Positions 34,785-47,162 of a stretch of 64,000 nucleotides of DNA are shown here, piece after piece. This DNA comes from Anthostomella pinea (taxonomy: Eukaryota > Ascomycota > Sordariomycetes > Xylariales > Xylariaceae), in the NCBI GenBank assembly GCA_963556695.1, contig CAUWAG010000006.1, positions 2,170,001 through 2,234,000 of the forward strand, written 5' to 3'. A program made the position numbers and the translations under genes. The notes beneath the pieces are model-generated. The model saw only the letters and a list, made by a program, of their open reading frames with translations, did not search any database and was not told the DNA's origin. Within the stretch, counting starts at the first letter, position 1; each line of letters begins with the position of its first letter.

Positions 34785-37193
34785 TCAAGCACGCTTCTCC
34801 TGAGCGTGTTCCGGCACGAGCACCGGCTGCCCCTTGGCCAACTCCGTCGAGTTCGTCCTGGCCATCTTCTCCGCGCCCGGCGTATCCGAAGAGGAATCGC
34901 TCACAGGCAGGGGGTCGGCGCGCCAGAAGTCCTTCTTACCACCCGCCGCGCGCTTCATCCACGGCGGCAAGACCCCGCCGGGAATCCGCCACGTCCAGGG
35001 GTCCTTCGTGGCCTTGTTGTGCGGCACGATGCGCCCGCCCGACGCCTTCTCGACCACGTATACCAGCGTGTTGATCAGGATGTACAGGCAGATGCCGGCG
35101 ATGAGCCCGTTGGCGATGCTGTACGTGAAGGGCATAACAGCAATAGTAACGAACGCCGGGATGGCGTCGCCCATGTACTGCCAGTTGATCTCGGTGACGG
35201 CGGGCATCATCATGGAGCCGACGAGGACGAGGACGCAGCCGGTGGCCCACGGCGGAATCGACGCGAAGATGGGCGCGAAGAATACGGAGATGAAAAAGCA
35301 TATCCCCGTCACCATCGACGTCAGCCCGGTCCGGCCGCCCTCGGAGATGCCCGCCCCGGACTCGACGAACGCCGTCACCGGGGAGCAGCCCAGCAGCGAC
35401 CCGATGGAGATGCTGATGGCGTCGACCATGTAGGCAACCGACGAGCCCTCGAAGTCCTCGGTGACGGGGTCCATGACGTTGGCGAACCGGGCCATCGAGT
35501 ACAGGGTGCCAGTGCAGTCGAGTATGTCCACGTACAAGAAAGTGATGAGCGCCAGACCGAACTGCCCTCCGTATTCTGATATGTCCCACTGCTGGACAAC
35601 AAGGGTCTTCGATATCCTGTGGAAATCCACCACCTTCCTGAAGAAATCAAAGGCGTCGTTGCCAACGGCTGTGTATGGGAAGTAGGTGAGGGAGGTGGTA
35701 CGCGGCCACGATATGATGCTGACGAGCAGGATACCCGCGATAATGGCTCCTTTGACCCGGTACATCATGAGCATCACGGTTAGCACTGGTATGCGAAGTT
35801 AGTCTTGTTCCACCGGTAATAAGACGCGAAGGAACGGTGGTGAGTAGCTTACCACCGCCACAGAATATTCCAATCCACAGTTGCGGGTTTCTCATCTTTG
35901 CAGAATCGAGGCACAACCCGTCCTCGTCGAACGAGTCGGACGTGCAACCAGCCAACACCAGCGGCGTCGAAGTAGCGCCTTGCAAGAGACCGATTCCCTC
36001 GCTGTCTAGTGTATGAAAATGTCCCTAGTTAGTTACCGTACCCTGTGTTTCTAGAATCTCCCAGCAAAATGACTTACTGCCGAGAAGTTAGCAGAAGGTT
36101 CACGTGTATTCCAGGACCGGGGACTTGGGGTCTAGAATAAGGATGTTTTTATACATGCCACGTGAACCCGATAATGGTCAAGAACAACCCTATGCCGACA
36201 CTCGTTGCGAGCTTGATCGACCGAGGGATCGCGCGCGCCAGCCATTGACGCATACCAAAGAGGGCGAGGGCGAAGAAGATCCAGCCCTCGACGAAGATGG
36301 CTGTCAGAGCCACAGAGTATGGCGTACCCCCTATTAACCAACCGAATTAGTGATCCCGCGTGACGAGCTGTGTTGTCAGTGATGGACGAACCTGTGCCGT
36401 GGAAACCGACGACCGTATAGGCGAAGTAGGCGTTGAGGCCCATACCAGGCGCAAGGGAGACGGGCCTGTAGAGGGTCAGCATTGGGGCTTATGTAGGCTC
36501 ATGAAGATTCGAGGGCCAAGGTTATCTTACAGATTCGCGAATAAGCCCATGCAGAAAGACGACAGCGCAGAGATAGCGGCAGTGGCCGTCACAAGGTCAC
36601 GTTTTACCTCGGCGATGCACAGGAGGTACTCCTCGTTCACCTCGCATATGGGATCATCGGATCGGCCATTGCAAACGCAGGTACCTGTTCACGATCAGAC
36701 GATGAGCCTTTGAAGAATGCCGGCCGCATTCGGCTTCGAAGATGACCACTCACCTCCAGACTCGCTCAGAATGCTGGCATTCACCGCCAGAATATACTTT
36801 CCAAACCAAGAATTCAGTAAGCGCTGGCTTTGGATGATTCAACAGGAAGTCGAGGGTCGAGGCGCATGTCTCGGGAGCAGTAACGTGCTTGAGACAGGCT
36901 TGGACGGGTAATTACTCCCAAGACACGACCAGATGGGGAAACAGATGACTCCTGAAATCACTCACAGCCATGGCGAAAAAGCCAGCAAGACCTGCCCGGA
37001 TCTCGGTAGAGAACACGGCTCCTTTCCGCTCTCGAGCCTATCGAGTGTAAGAATGGTCAGTCATCCGTCTTCACTCAAAGGCCATTCCATCTTGGGCGCC
37101 ATCTCGACTCACATGGCCTGACCCTTCGAGCTTGAAGTACCGCCCGACAGCGCTCCTTGCGATCTTCGCATTTGTATTTTGAACCCACCCCAT
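34785..37193 (-). CDS. AzgA-type purine (adenine/guanine/hypoxanthine) permease
   Basis: Eight exons: 37113-37193, 36966-37037, 36754-36796, 36531-36684, 36392-36465, about 36157-36330, about 35853-36005, and 34785-35785. They sum to 583 residues, right for fungal AzgA (NCS2-related, TC 2.A.40). Family marks are YILAVNASILSESGG, the extracellular CVCNGRSDDPIC, LAPGMGLNAYFAY, TAIFVEGWIFFAL, RQWLARAIPRSIKLAT, and the substrate-site segment GAGISEGGRTGL. The C terminus is hydrophilic with Ser/Asp-rich sequence. The intron between exons 6 and 7 is odd: the frame closes perfectly (FTWHSEGIGL) only if the intron runs 36156-36006, which starts with AT, not GT. A canonical GTATAA site one base inside shifts the frame. 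The gene is therefore either spliced unusually or damaged at this donor. The other seven junctions are canonical. Confidence 0.83.
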
Positions 37194-40100
37194 CTTGGCG
37201 GCGTCTGTTCTCGCCAAGGCGGTTCAGATCAATCGACGGGTGAGACGGAGTTTCGCAAGATGGAGGACGAAGGCTCGGGGGTAAAGAAGGAAAAGCCTCG
37301 AATCGGGTGAAGCTATGGCCAGACTGCCACTAGAGAGAGGCTTATAATTCTCTGGGCACTGATGTCACGGTTTGTTCGCATTTCACCCGTCCAGTCGACG
37401 AAGAATGGCTCGAGCCAAGGTCAGAGAGAGGGCGGGAAGCGGCGTGTAGTATTGGGGGAAATATTATATATCTGCGACCGCTGAACAGAGACAACACGAC
37501 CAACAAGGGGGCCCCGAGTCTGCTCATCCGCCTGCATGGGACGAAAAGATGGCCATCCCATGTCGCACGTCGCCAAGCCTCGCCGCCCTGCTGCTCCGTG
37601 GTGATAGAGATAGCCACAGCTCCCCAAGATACATTCCCCACGCTGACATTGGTCGACGCAAAGGCCAAGAGTTTGCTCCAACAAATCAGATGGCATAATA
37701 GCGGTCAGGGCTGGTCCTTATCAGTCAACCCTAGTGTCGCTCCTGCGGCGAGACTGCCATGTTGGGGTAGTCGGCGGTATGCGACCCCGGGAACAGCCTC
37801 GACAGCCTCCCTAGACCCCAGGGGGGAGGCGCCGGACGACACTTGGAAGTTGACAGTCAACCAACATGGCTGCATGGTCGATCGAGTGTTGGTCGGTGGC
37901 GAGCAGATAGAGCGACACGCCGCTCCGAGGACCGAGATAGTAGATACACGCCACGTCTTGGCGAACTTGGCGAAGGATCATACCTGACTCGCTGTCTTGA
38001 GAATTCGCCGATGCCCGTCGACGGACATCGCATACCTACTCTCATCAGCCAGGCCGTCGCCATTGAAGCCCCGACTTAAGTTGAAGCTGAAGTGAAGATG
38101 GACCATGCAGTAGTATGCGATCCATTCTCGACTCTCCAGGCGACGGACCCGCCATATTTCGAACGACTCTTCCACAGACTACAGTCGGTTTTCCCAGCTC
38201 ATGGCCGTTTTAGGCAGGTCGCTCTTTCATTGGCTCCGGGAGTCCGGATAGGGGCTTGAGCCTTGTGAGATGTCGACTCCATCTTCTTGTCTCTGTCCCT
38301 CCACCATTGGCGGCTTGATTGGGCATGTCTGGATGCAGCTCACGTCAGCTGAGTTCAGATCACGGAGCGCCGGGAGACTCATGCGGCTTATTCACAGGGA
38401 TGAATCCCGTGGATGTGGAACATGTTTCTTGTCATGTGACACTGCGTTGAGCTTGTCTTGTTGCCCACGCGAGAGCTGGGATCGCTGCCAAGGTGACCGT
38501 CTACTTGGACCACATCGACCAGCGAGTGCTACTCTTTATCTTGATAAGTTGATCCCCAGTGTTTCGAAATTCGGAATCCAACAGAAGACCCATCATATTG
38601 CGAGCCATGGTACGTACCTCGACACGAGACTCGCGACCATGCCCAGGCCCAGGCCCAGGCCGCTTAGAGCTTGTTCACCGTCTGAAACCGTGTCGAAGCT
38701 GGACGTCGTATGAATAGATCGCTGACTCCAAGAAGCTCCCGTATACCATACAGGAATATTGAATCTTCCTCCAGTCCTGTCCACAGAGGAACCGTCTCCT
38801 TGCGACATGTGGAGAAGATGCCTGCGGTATACGTGCCATACTATTTGTACCAAGGCATAGAGGAAGTCGCTGTTTAAAGGTTCCAAAGTTGAACTTCTAT
38901 ACGGTGATCAGGGTGTGGTCTACGTGAGATGAAGGTTGTATCATGTGTACCTTAAACCATTGTCGACGAGGGAGAATGAAGGAGGCAAGACATACGTGGG
39001 TATACCAGGTGCCAACGGCCGATGGTAGTCTGCAACTCCCTGCCAGAAGAGCTTCAGCTGACTAGAGGTTGCAACCCAGAAAGCTCGGTAAGAGGCTGTA
39101 CCATTTCGGGTTTGACACTACCACGTTGAGCTGGGAAGCATGAGAGGAACGAGAACAGACGGTCTGGGTTGGCCCTTTGACCAGAAGCCCCCTCAATGGG
39201 AGGAGATGCATAGAAGATATCGGGCAAACAACAACATAAGGCCGTGGACCTCGGGTCTTGATGTCTGTCAGCCTAGGCTACCTGCATATAAAAGATGCCT
39301 GTGAAGTATTCCAGGAGTTCAGATTCTGCTCCGTATATGATCCGGCGGTGAATGAACCCCGAGACGCATCACACACTCGAAGAACAAATGTAAGCCTTGT
39401 GGTAGGAACACCTATGTCATCTTATCCATGGGTCGAGGATTCTGATGCCTGACCAGGTTCGTCTGTACGGACAAGTGAATTGGACTCACCTGTAGGAACT
39501 AAAGGTAAAGGGGCCCATGTCCTTCAAACCAAAGGGGTCGACGATAAAGGGGGGAAGTATGCTTACCAGGATCCAACCGCTTCTAGAATTCACCACAAAA
39601 AGAGACTTGGTTAATGATTTCCGATGCTGAATCTGTCGTCTATCAAAAATAAGATAATAATAAGAGGGGTTACCAAGATGCAAAAAGCAAAACATACAAC
39701 ACCGGGGATTCGCTGGTCGTCACCGACCCCAACTACTAATCCGGCGGTATCAGGCTTATTTAACGCAGAGCAGACGGGATGTCAAGTTCTCCTAATCCTA
39801 TGGTCGTATGTGATGGAAACCGTTTTATTACATGTATATATCTCCCGAGTATCCAAGCAGACGAAGGTGACAAGATGCCCAGTGTTCCTGACCCCTTGCA
39901 TCACGCATCGAGCTTCAGTTCCTCCCCATACACGTCCGTAGCCTTTCGACCACCAGCATTCGGTATGTAGCTCTCCTCAAGTCGTCGAAAGCTGCCGAGC
40001 TACTCACTTTGGTAGTTTGCTTTACGTCGCAGCAGACGTCTTTACTGCCTGTATTGGGGTCTTGAGGTTCGCATTACGATGTTCCGCTTGGTAAATCACT

Positions 40101-40415
40101 TGTGATCTCGGACCACTCATACTGGCCCGAAGCTACCCCTTGTTGCTAGAAATATCCTCAAAAAGAGACCGTGCTGGAGGTCTGCACCGTCTTAGCTTTA
40201 GGAAAATGTACAACCATTCTCATGGTGGCAACTGTTCACTATAGGCGACAGCCTAGCCGACTCAATTCAAGCGGGTTGACTAGGTACTGCGTTTGCGGAT
40301 ATTGCTGTCGACCCCATTCTCGACCGTCTTACAGTGGACTGTCTTTCACCCTGGCTCGAGGCGGTATCTTTACCCGTATATATCCCTCGCCAAGTTCCAC
40401 CACCTCCTGGCTTAT
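37194..40415. other. Gene-poor accessory region
   Basis: This is about 3.2 kb with no recognisable coding sequence. The first 150 bp is the permease promoter. Scattered open frames of 60-150 codons (37598-37987, 38270-38713, 39624-39941) lack any motif and overlap frames on the other strand. A CCCAGG(C) hexamer run is at 38641-38658. Confidence 0.5.
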
Positions 40416-41977
40416 CTACGTCTGGACTAAGATCCCGCCCATGTCTGCGCCTTCGTCCACCAGTATATCCTCTTCATCGCCACCCGAGATACGAGTAGTG
40501 ACCTCCTCAATCTCGAACCACTGCATCTCGCTCCGACCGTATTCAGCTAAGAAATGGTCGTGTTCAGTATTGCAAGTCCGGGTTGTATCGGCTGTAGTGG
40601 CGCTGAGTGACACTTGACTCTTTTGACAACTGATTTCCCTAGCTGGTGGACCCGATGGGAGTGACGATTGTGGTCTTGTCGAATCTATTATAGGTAGATA
40701 ATCGGCATGCGTCCTCTCGCTGGCTTGCACCACTGCTAGATCCAGTTCTTGCCGCCGTCGGTGGAAGGAGGGCCGCAGCAAGATCTACAATGTCGGCAGT
40801 GTAGCGACGAGACTGGCGACAGCGACCTCGATAGCGCCCCACAGAACGCGGTGGTGTTGAATGTTGTGTGGATCCAAGCCTGAAGATAGCCGCATGATGT
40901 CGACAGCGATCAGGAAGAAGCCTAGCCCGAAGATGAAGGTGAGTCGTAGACGCATCGTGATCGGCACCCTCGCCTTGCAGATGATCGGGAACGGGACCAT
41001 AACCAGCACCGCATCGGTGATTATGTTGCAAACTTCTAGGACAAAGTCGGAAATAGTTGTACGGAAGTGGGCGAGTGAGTGCAGAATAGGGGGTTGGACG
41101 AGCAAAGCATTGGGGTGAGGTAGTAAGAACGAGCCTGGCGGCGCGATGGAAAAATACCATATGTCGTCATCCAAAGATTGTTATTCCCACTGATAGATTG
41201 GTCAGCTCAGAATGGATTCATCATGTCAACCAATGCATCTGACCAGCTGTTGTCATTTACCCGTACGTTCCAATACTGGCTTATAGAATAACACTCGAGG
41301 AAGATTGATAGGAAGGCCGCGAAACATGTCAGGCCGAGTATCCGCTGTAATAGGTACGTTAACATTCCGTCCATAATCCCGAAGAACCAGGCCTAGAGAT
41401 GGGCATTGTGGACAAGGGCAATCTCATGCGTACCGTAAACCGTACAGTATGTAGCGCTCTTTGTTCAGCCTGACTAGAAGTTGGCTTTGAAGTTAAGTAC
41501 TGCCATCTTGAGGCTCTACAGTCTGCATGCATGTTCAGTTGATAGATCATACGCATAGGAACAAGACGTCGACTCAGACCTACCCGAAGACAAATGATGC
41601 TCGTAATAAGATGTCCAGCTTCCCAATGATGGGAAACCAATACTCTTGCTGAGGCGTCAGAGTGGTTATGGTAGCCGATATCGCGCCTATGAACAACGTG
41701 GAGTATTAGCAGGTGTTTCATTAGCACTGCAGGCGACCGCGTCTCATCCAGTTCTCCACGCGCCCAATGGCGCCCAATAGATGGACGTGTAGTATCCCGT
41801 GCCCATCAACACACCAAGTGATATCGTAGCGACGAAACACCAGCCATCACCACGTGTCCAGCGCTGATTTCGCCAGGGTCGAGCCCAGAACCTGAGCAAG
41901 AGCAACGCGATGGCAAGAGGTCGACACACCAGAGCCCGGATTCCCGACGCCGATGCCTCTACACTGACGTACGGCAT
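40416..41977 (-). pseudogene. PTH11-type (rhodopsin-fold) receptor-like gene with in-frame stop
   Basis: Segments of the fungal rhodopsin-domain family lie in order on the minus strand. A first helix and loop (ALVCRPLAIALLLLRFWARPW, then TRGDGWCFVATISLGVLMGTG) begins at ATG 41977. LTCFAAFLSIFLECYSISQYWN (about 41260-41330) matches the helix before the conserved C-x-x-x-x-x-YWN. VCNIITDAVLVMVPFPIIC and MRLRLTFIFGLGFFLIAVDIMRL match helices 5 and 6, and GAIEVAVASLVATLPTL matches helix 7. There the family continues Leu-Tyr-x-Leu-Leu-Arg-Pro, but this copy has TAG (40785-40787) at the Tyr position. The same frame then stays open for 121 codons as a plausible cytoplasmic tail ending at 40416. Intron positions in the first half are unclear. 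These receptors sense surfaces and ligands during fungal development. The copy is either truncated, read through, or a recent pseudogene. Confidence 0.6.
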
Positions 41978-44218
41978 GGCGAATGGCAGCAGTGAAGTTC
42001 GCGAGGGGCGTGTGGTGACCACCGATATCCCAGAGCATGCGCTGCGGTGATCGTGATGCCACCGCCTTGTGTCGGATGCGGTTGAGAGTTTTCAAACGAA
42101 TTGCGTGGGACATGCGGTGAGCAGGACAGTCCAAGCGAGACGAGGGAGCTTCGCCAGTTCCTCATACCAAGCCATGTGAGCATCGTAGCCAACCAGCTCA
42201 CGATTAGGCTTCGACGTCGTGTCCGCGCGTCTGGGAATTCGAGCCCGTTGTGGCCGCTACGCCTTGTCCCGAAAGCATATCGTAGGCGATAGCCACTCTT
42301 TGAGTTTGATATCCATTGGCCTGGATGGGCAGCTCGGAAGTCAATCTGGGAGACCTCCTCAGATTGAAGATAAGGTTCGGCACCGGCGAGTATATCCGTG
42401 GCGGGCTCGAAGCGGGACACGCCTGTTGACGCCGCTTCACCTGGGAGAGGATTCACCGCACCTCAGGGTCCGCGGAATTGTCGATTATCCCCGGGGTTTT
42501 CTGATGGTCCAGAGTTGAGACGAACTCCAGCGACTCCTAACGATGAAGATGTAGCCCCTTGATTATGAGGGCGACTGGAGATCCGGGAGTTCAAACCGGT
42601 TGGGGTAAGCTGTAGGATCCATGTCGTTCCTACTTTTGTTTGATGTGACGGTCGATGTCTCCCCCTTTCACGACGACGTCACAGCGAGGGCAGAGTGCAT
42701 TCATATCGCTCTATATCACAGGTACCATTCTTGACAGCCGACACCGCCGCCTGTTGTCGACCCCCGGGGCCGTTGCGTGTCTGGTTAGGCCATTCGCCTA
42801 ATATGGCTTCTGATTTTGGGAGCGGAAGGCATCCATGGGTGGCAACCATTGAGAGAGAGCGTAGCCAGGCTGGCTAATGTCATTCATTCCCCGAATTTTG
42901 ATCGCTGAACGGTACCAGTGCCTCCTCAGCCAGTTCCATCCAAATCAGAACGCCGGGGATCTGAAACTGTCAGACCATCTGATGAGCTGCACCTCATTCG
43001 GGCAATGACATGGCGCAAGCGGAGGCTCATCGTCAAGCTAGACGTCTTCTACAGGAATGAATACGCGATAGCAGAACCCTCTTGTCTTGGATTGGTTGAC
43101 CAAACGGGAGACATCTACCGCTCAGGGGCCATGCCGGCTGTGGACCACCTGTTATTCTGTCGCAGACTTTTGGATGATGCCAACGACCATCCGGCAATGG
43201 ACACCGTCCCCTGGGGACTTATGTACCCACGCCTTATTCCGTAGTCTCCAAGTCAAGACAGGTGGAAGTGAATTAGGTGAAAAACCTGCGCTTCTCTGCA
43301 GAGCCGCAGGATTGCGTTGGGCACTGGTTGCCGACCCCTTCGTATCAAGATCCCCATTGCATGTGCCCGCTCCGAAGGCAATGAGGCAGACTACGACGAC
43401 CCAAGTGAATGTATCATGACCCAGGGGCTGGCCGAACCCGGTTCCCAGACCCGACTGCGCATCAGGCATCTCGTCTGCAGCGACCCGTACCGACACCGAC
43501 CCAGTCGAGATCCCCACTGCCGGCAAATCCTGCTGGGAATCATCACCGAAACTATACCATTGGTTGGGCGTTAGGTTGAAGATGGTCCTTGTGTTCTTTT
43601 GCTTGGAACTGGACGACTAGGATGATGTCCAGCCGCCGGAAGCCGTGCTCGCGTTGAACCAGGTCTCGGATGCAGTGACGACTCGTCCTGTCGCTTGACC
43701 GGGATCGATTCGAAGGCACCTATGGTATGTGGTTTACGTGATGCTCCCTCAGCGGGCACGATTGATCCGAAGCTTGCATTCCTAGAGCGTTCTGTTTCGG
43801 CAACGCCAGCAGGCTCGGGAAGCTCAACGGTATCCAAGTCCTCGGACTTTCCTTCGGACGATATGTTGCACGAACAATATCCCCCAGTCGAATGTGCTCC
43901 AGCGTCCTCCATGGTGTCCTTGTAGAGCTGGCGCGCCTCGTGTCAAACACCGTGTATGAAGGTTCGTATGGTTGATAATCGCGTATTCAGTCGTATTCAG
44001 TGATAGTACGTGATGTTTGGGCTAGGCCCCTGTTGACCTTGTTCGGTGCACTGCCACCTCTCTGGACGCCACGGTGGCTTGCGCGCCATTCAACACGAGC
44101 GGGATGACGACGAGTGAGCTTTGCTGCCCATACAGTGATGATGTTTGAACGATGACTTGCTTCCCACATGCAAAGAGCTGAAACCTCTTGATGCCCGTAT
44201 GTCCATTTGGCCATGCTT
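41978..44218. other. Gene-poor accessory region
   Basis: This is about 2.2 kb upstream of the receptor-like gene. Open frames up to about 165 codons exist on both strands but none has a recognisable motif, and frames conflict. A doubled CGTATTCAGT lies at 43981-44001. No gene is called. Confidence 0.45.
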
Positions 44219-47162
44219 CTAATGTGAGCCCTTAGACGCGAGGTCTACCCGATGCCAAGCCGTTGCCTCGTGGTCCAAGGGTCCATAGCATAATCTCGAA
44301 AGCCATCCGATATTCTGAAAATGGAAGGCTGCAAGTGGGAGGTCGGGATGGAGACAAAAAGCACGAATGGACCTTTGTTGTGGAGTTGAATAGGTGGCCA
44401 GTACCGTAGCTGTCTCTGTGTCTAGTTGCAAGTCGTGGCAACAAGGGTGTGTATGATTGAATCCATCGCACTGCTAATCAATAGTACCTATCATTTAAGG
44501 GCAGATGGAGGCATTGCGCGTCCTGCAAGCGGTGACTGGCAGTACATATCTCGTACCTGACTACCCAGTCGTGGCAAAAGTCTGGGTCTAATTTTCCTGC
44601 GTGTCAACTTGGCCATGATTGCTCACATGACCCGCCATAGTCAGCGTTACGTACAGATGACAAGCAAGAAGGTGAGACTTACCTGGATGGCCAGATACTC
44701 GGAACTGACCAAATAAGCTTTCCTTGGAGATTGTCACGAGGGCCTTCGAGCTGCTACTATACAACCCATACGACACCGAGCCAGAGACGACGAGCTTCCC
44801 TTTGCAAATCCTGTCGCTAAATATTGAGCTCGCTTTAATGGTGGCACCCTCTCCCATATGTATTGAGGATGATTCGAGTTGCGTCCCAGGTAGTGTGCAG
44901 GTCGATGAGGTCCCCATGCAGAGCCACTAGCTTTGCATGTGTGGCATGGGAAGTCCCAAATGCGACAACTCCTTGGTGGAGGAATGCCCCTGATTCGTTG
45001 ATATATCGTTCAACTTGCGATTGGACGCCTGGAAGCTGATTCAACAAGGAGGTACTGTGCTGCAAGCCAGGCCAGGGCCTGGATCTTATTGCGTAGAATG
45101 GCCTCGAGCGTCTCACGAGCTGGACTAGGCTGAATATCATCCTGAGCTTTTATGTAACACTTCCAGATCAGTCTAAATAAAAAGTAAAATTTGTACTTCC
45201 AAAGAAGTAAGTATATTCCAAAAACGAATGGTCGCGGTAATTTAGATCAACTCGAAACCCCGACAGTTCTGTCCGCAGGTGCAGAAGATCTTGAAGCTCG
45301 ACAAGTTCTGTCCGCAGCTCTTACCACTAGACCACTTGCCCGGAGGCAGGTGGTCGTTAGAGAATGTGCCCATTAAGCCTGCCTATGTACCCGGTTCAGC
45401 TGGTTGCTGTGGTCGCCGGCGTGGTTGGGGGGTGGGCTGCGCGTTGTTGTGGTGCGTGGTGGTTGTCCCTGGAGACGGAAAATAGGGGGTGGGGCTGTTG
45501 CGAGGATGTTGACGCCAGTAACTCAAGGCGTACCAAAGGAAAGGTTAGGCTTCATTGATGCGTCTGCTATCTGCAATTAGCTGCTCGTTTCCAGACAACG
45601 GTCCGTATGGTTTTTGCTGTACTGACAATTGGCATGTGCGCCGTCCGGGCATGCCCCTGAGAAATTCGGCAGCCGATGATGAACAAAGCGAAACGTGCCG
45701 AGCGACGATTCTACCAGGCTTGCTCAGACCAGGGCAATGGTCCGCCGAAACTCTTCCAGCTCGAACTCGGATTGGACTGTTGCTTCGGTCGACGTGGACA
45801 AGGCTGGCGCAGTCTGGTAACGCTTGATCACATCTAGTAGCTGGCCGGTCTTCAAACGAGTGTCCGGCCACAAGACCCAGGTAAATACCCTCTTCGACAC
45901 CTCTTGCTCAGTACTGACTTTGGTCGCAATGTCCCTGATGATACGAGCGTATACCGCGCCAAGGAGGTGGTGTCTCACCACGGCGGACGGCGGTCAAAGT
46001 AGATAGGCGGGATTCATGTACTCCATCATCAACTTTGACCACCGAACATCCGCAGAGCACGTTGGACGACATCATCTAGTAAGCTCTCGGAATCGGGGGC
46101 TCGCAGCAGTAGACCCCCTTGAATGGCATCTTCTAGTCGACGTCATAGGAATGATCGAATGTCGTTTTGGGTCCTGCCAGTTGACAAGTTGACCGTCCTT
46201 GCGCCCAGGCCCGGTCGCAATAAGCGCAGATGCGGCGGGCTAAACATGATGATTCGGGAATCGATGCCCTTAATGCATGAGCCACGTCCAAGACCAGTTG
46301 TTTTGGGTCATCACATTCGTCCAGACCATCTAATGTAATGACGAGCTTGGGAACCATCTGAGCTACTACGCTCAACAAGTCTGAGTTCTCGTGTACCAGC
46401 TTGGAAGCTGCTCGATCTGCCATGGCCCTCGCAAAGGAGAATAGCTCGAGGATGGGTTTATATTGGCGGTACTGATGTAGACCTCGTGACAGGATGGACA
46501 TATATGCAGAAGTTCGAGTCCGGGGTTTTGAGCCCCCGAGAGAGAAAAAGTAGTACGTGATGTTGCAGTAATCCACGAAAGGACTTCCACGACTCTCCAG
46601 CCAACCGAGTACTGACGCAGCGAGAACGGTCTTACCAGAGCAAGGTTTGCATGTGAGAACAGTCGTCAGTGGACTTTGCGATGACACGCTCCGAAGGCGT
46701 TGCTTCCAGTTTTCTCACCCCGTCGACGTAGATCTGCAAGTGTCTACGGTATTGCGTGCTTCTGAGTTCAGCCTCTTGCGCAAACTTCAAGGTCGATGTG
46801 CCAATTGCGAAGCTCATATGGTCCCTCTCTTTCTGGCAAACACCGCGATGGAAGGCTGAGCGCTTCAGGAAGCTGTCGTATCGAACTGTTCGAACACGAT
46901 ATGGTTTCCACATCAGCTGAGTCCTGACGACAGGCGTTCGCGTGACTCCTGACTGAAGTAAGTCGACATGGACCTACGCTGATTGGCCTAGAGAATGGTC
47001 CTTACTACCGTCTTTCTGCGTGAAGACTATTGCCGTTGTTCCGAAGGACTCGAGAAAAATATCTCTCGCTTCTGAGAACAAGATATCAAGGTCACGCAGA
47101 TTTTGCAGCTGTGCTCTCATAGCACGGACACCATGTACGCCTTGTGGACTACTAGCTGACAT
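44219..47162 (-). pseudogene. Decayed NACHT-type NLR-like (STAND) gene
   Basis: Landmarks of a fungal NLR occur in order on the minus strand, in several frames. ARDIFLESFGTTAIVF (about 47030-47080) is the helix before the NACHT domain. The P-loop reads CKPCSGKTVLAASVL at 46608-46651, where the usual form is GKPGSGK, so two glycines are now cysteines. Walker B is ITLDGLDECDD (about 46300-46335). After a frame change, VNLSTGRTQNDIRSFL ends at a TGA (46143-46145) where Arg is expected (CGA to TGA, a C-to-T change). DIATKVSTEQEVSKRVFTWVL (about 45860-45940) is the conserved post-NACHT segment. Downstream pieces (GKLVVSGSVSYGLYSSS, near 44760-44810; LHPDLPLAAFHFQNIGWL, near 44300-44350) hint at a WD40-like repeat region. 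NLRs of this kind control fungal non-self recognition and cell death. Multiple stops and frameshifts make an intact product impossible. Confidence 0.72.

Noticed and set aside
43152..43526. Minus-strand 124-codon frame with a short hydrophobic stretch
   Set aside because: There is only one possible membrane segment, no motif, and equally long frames lie on the other strand.
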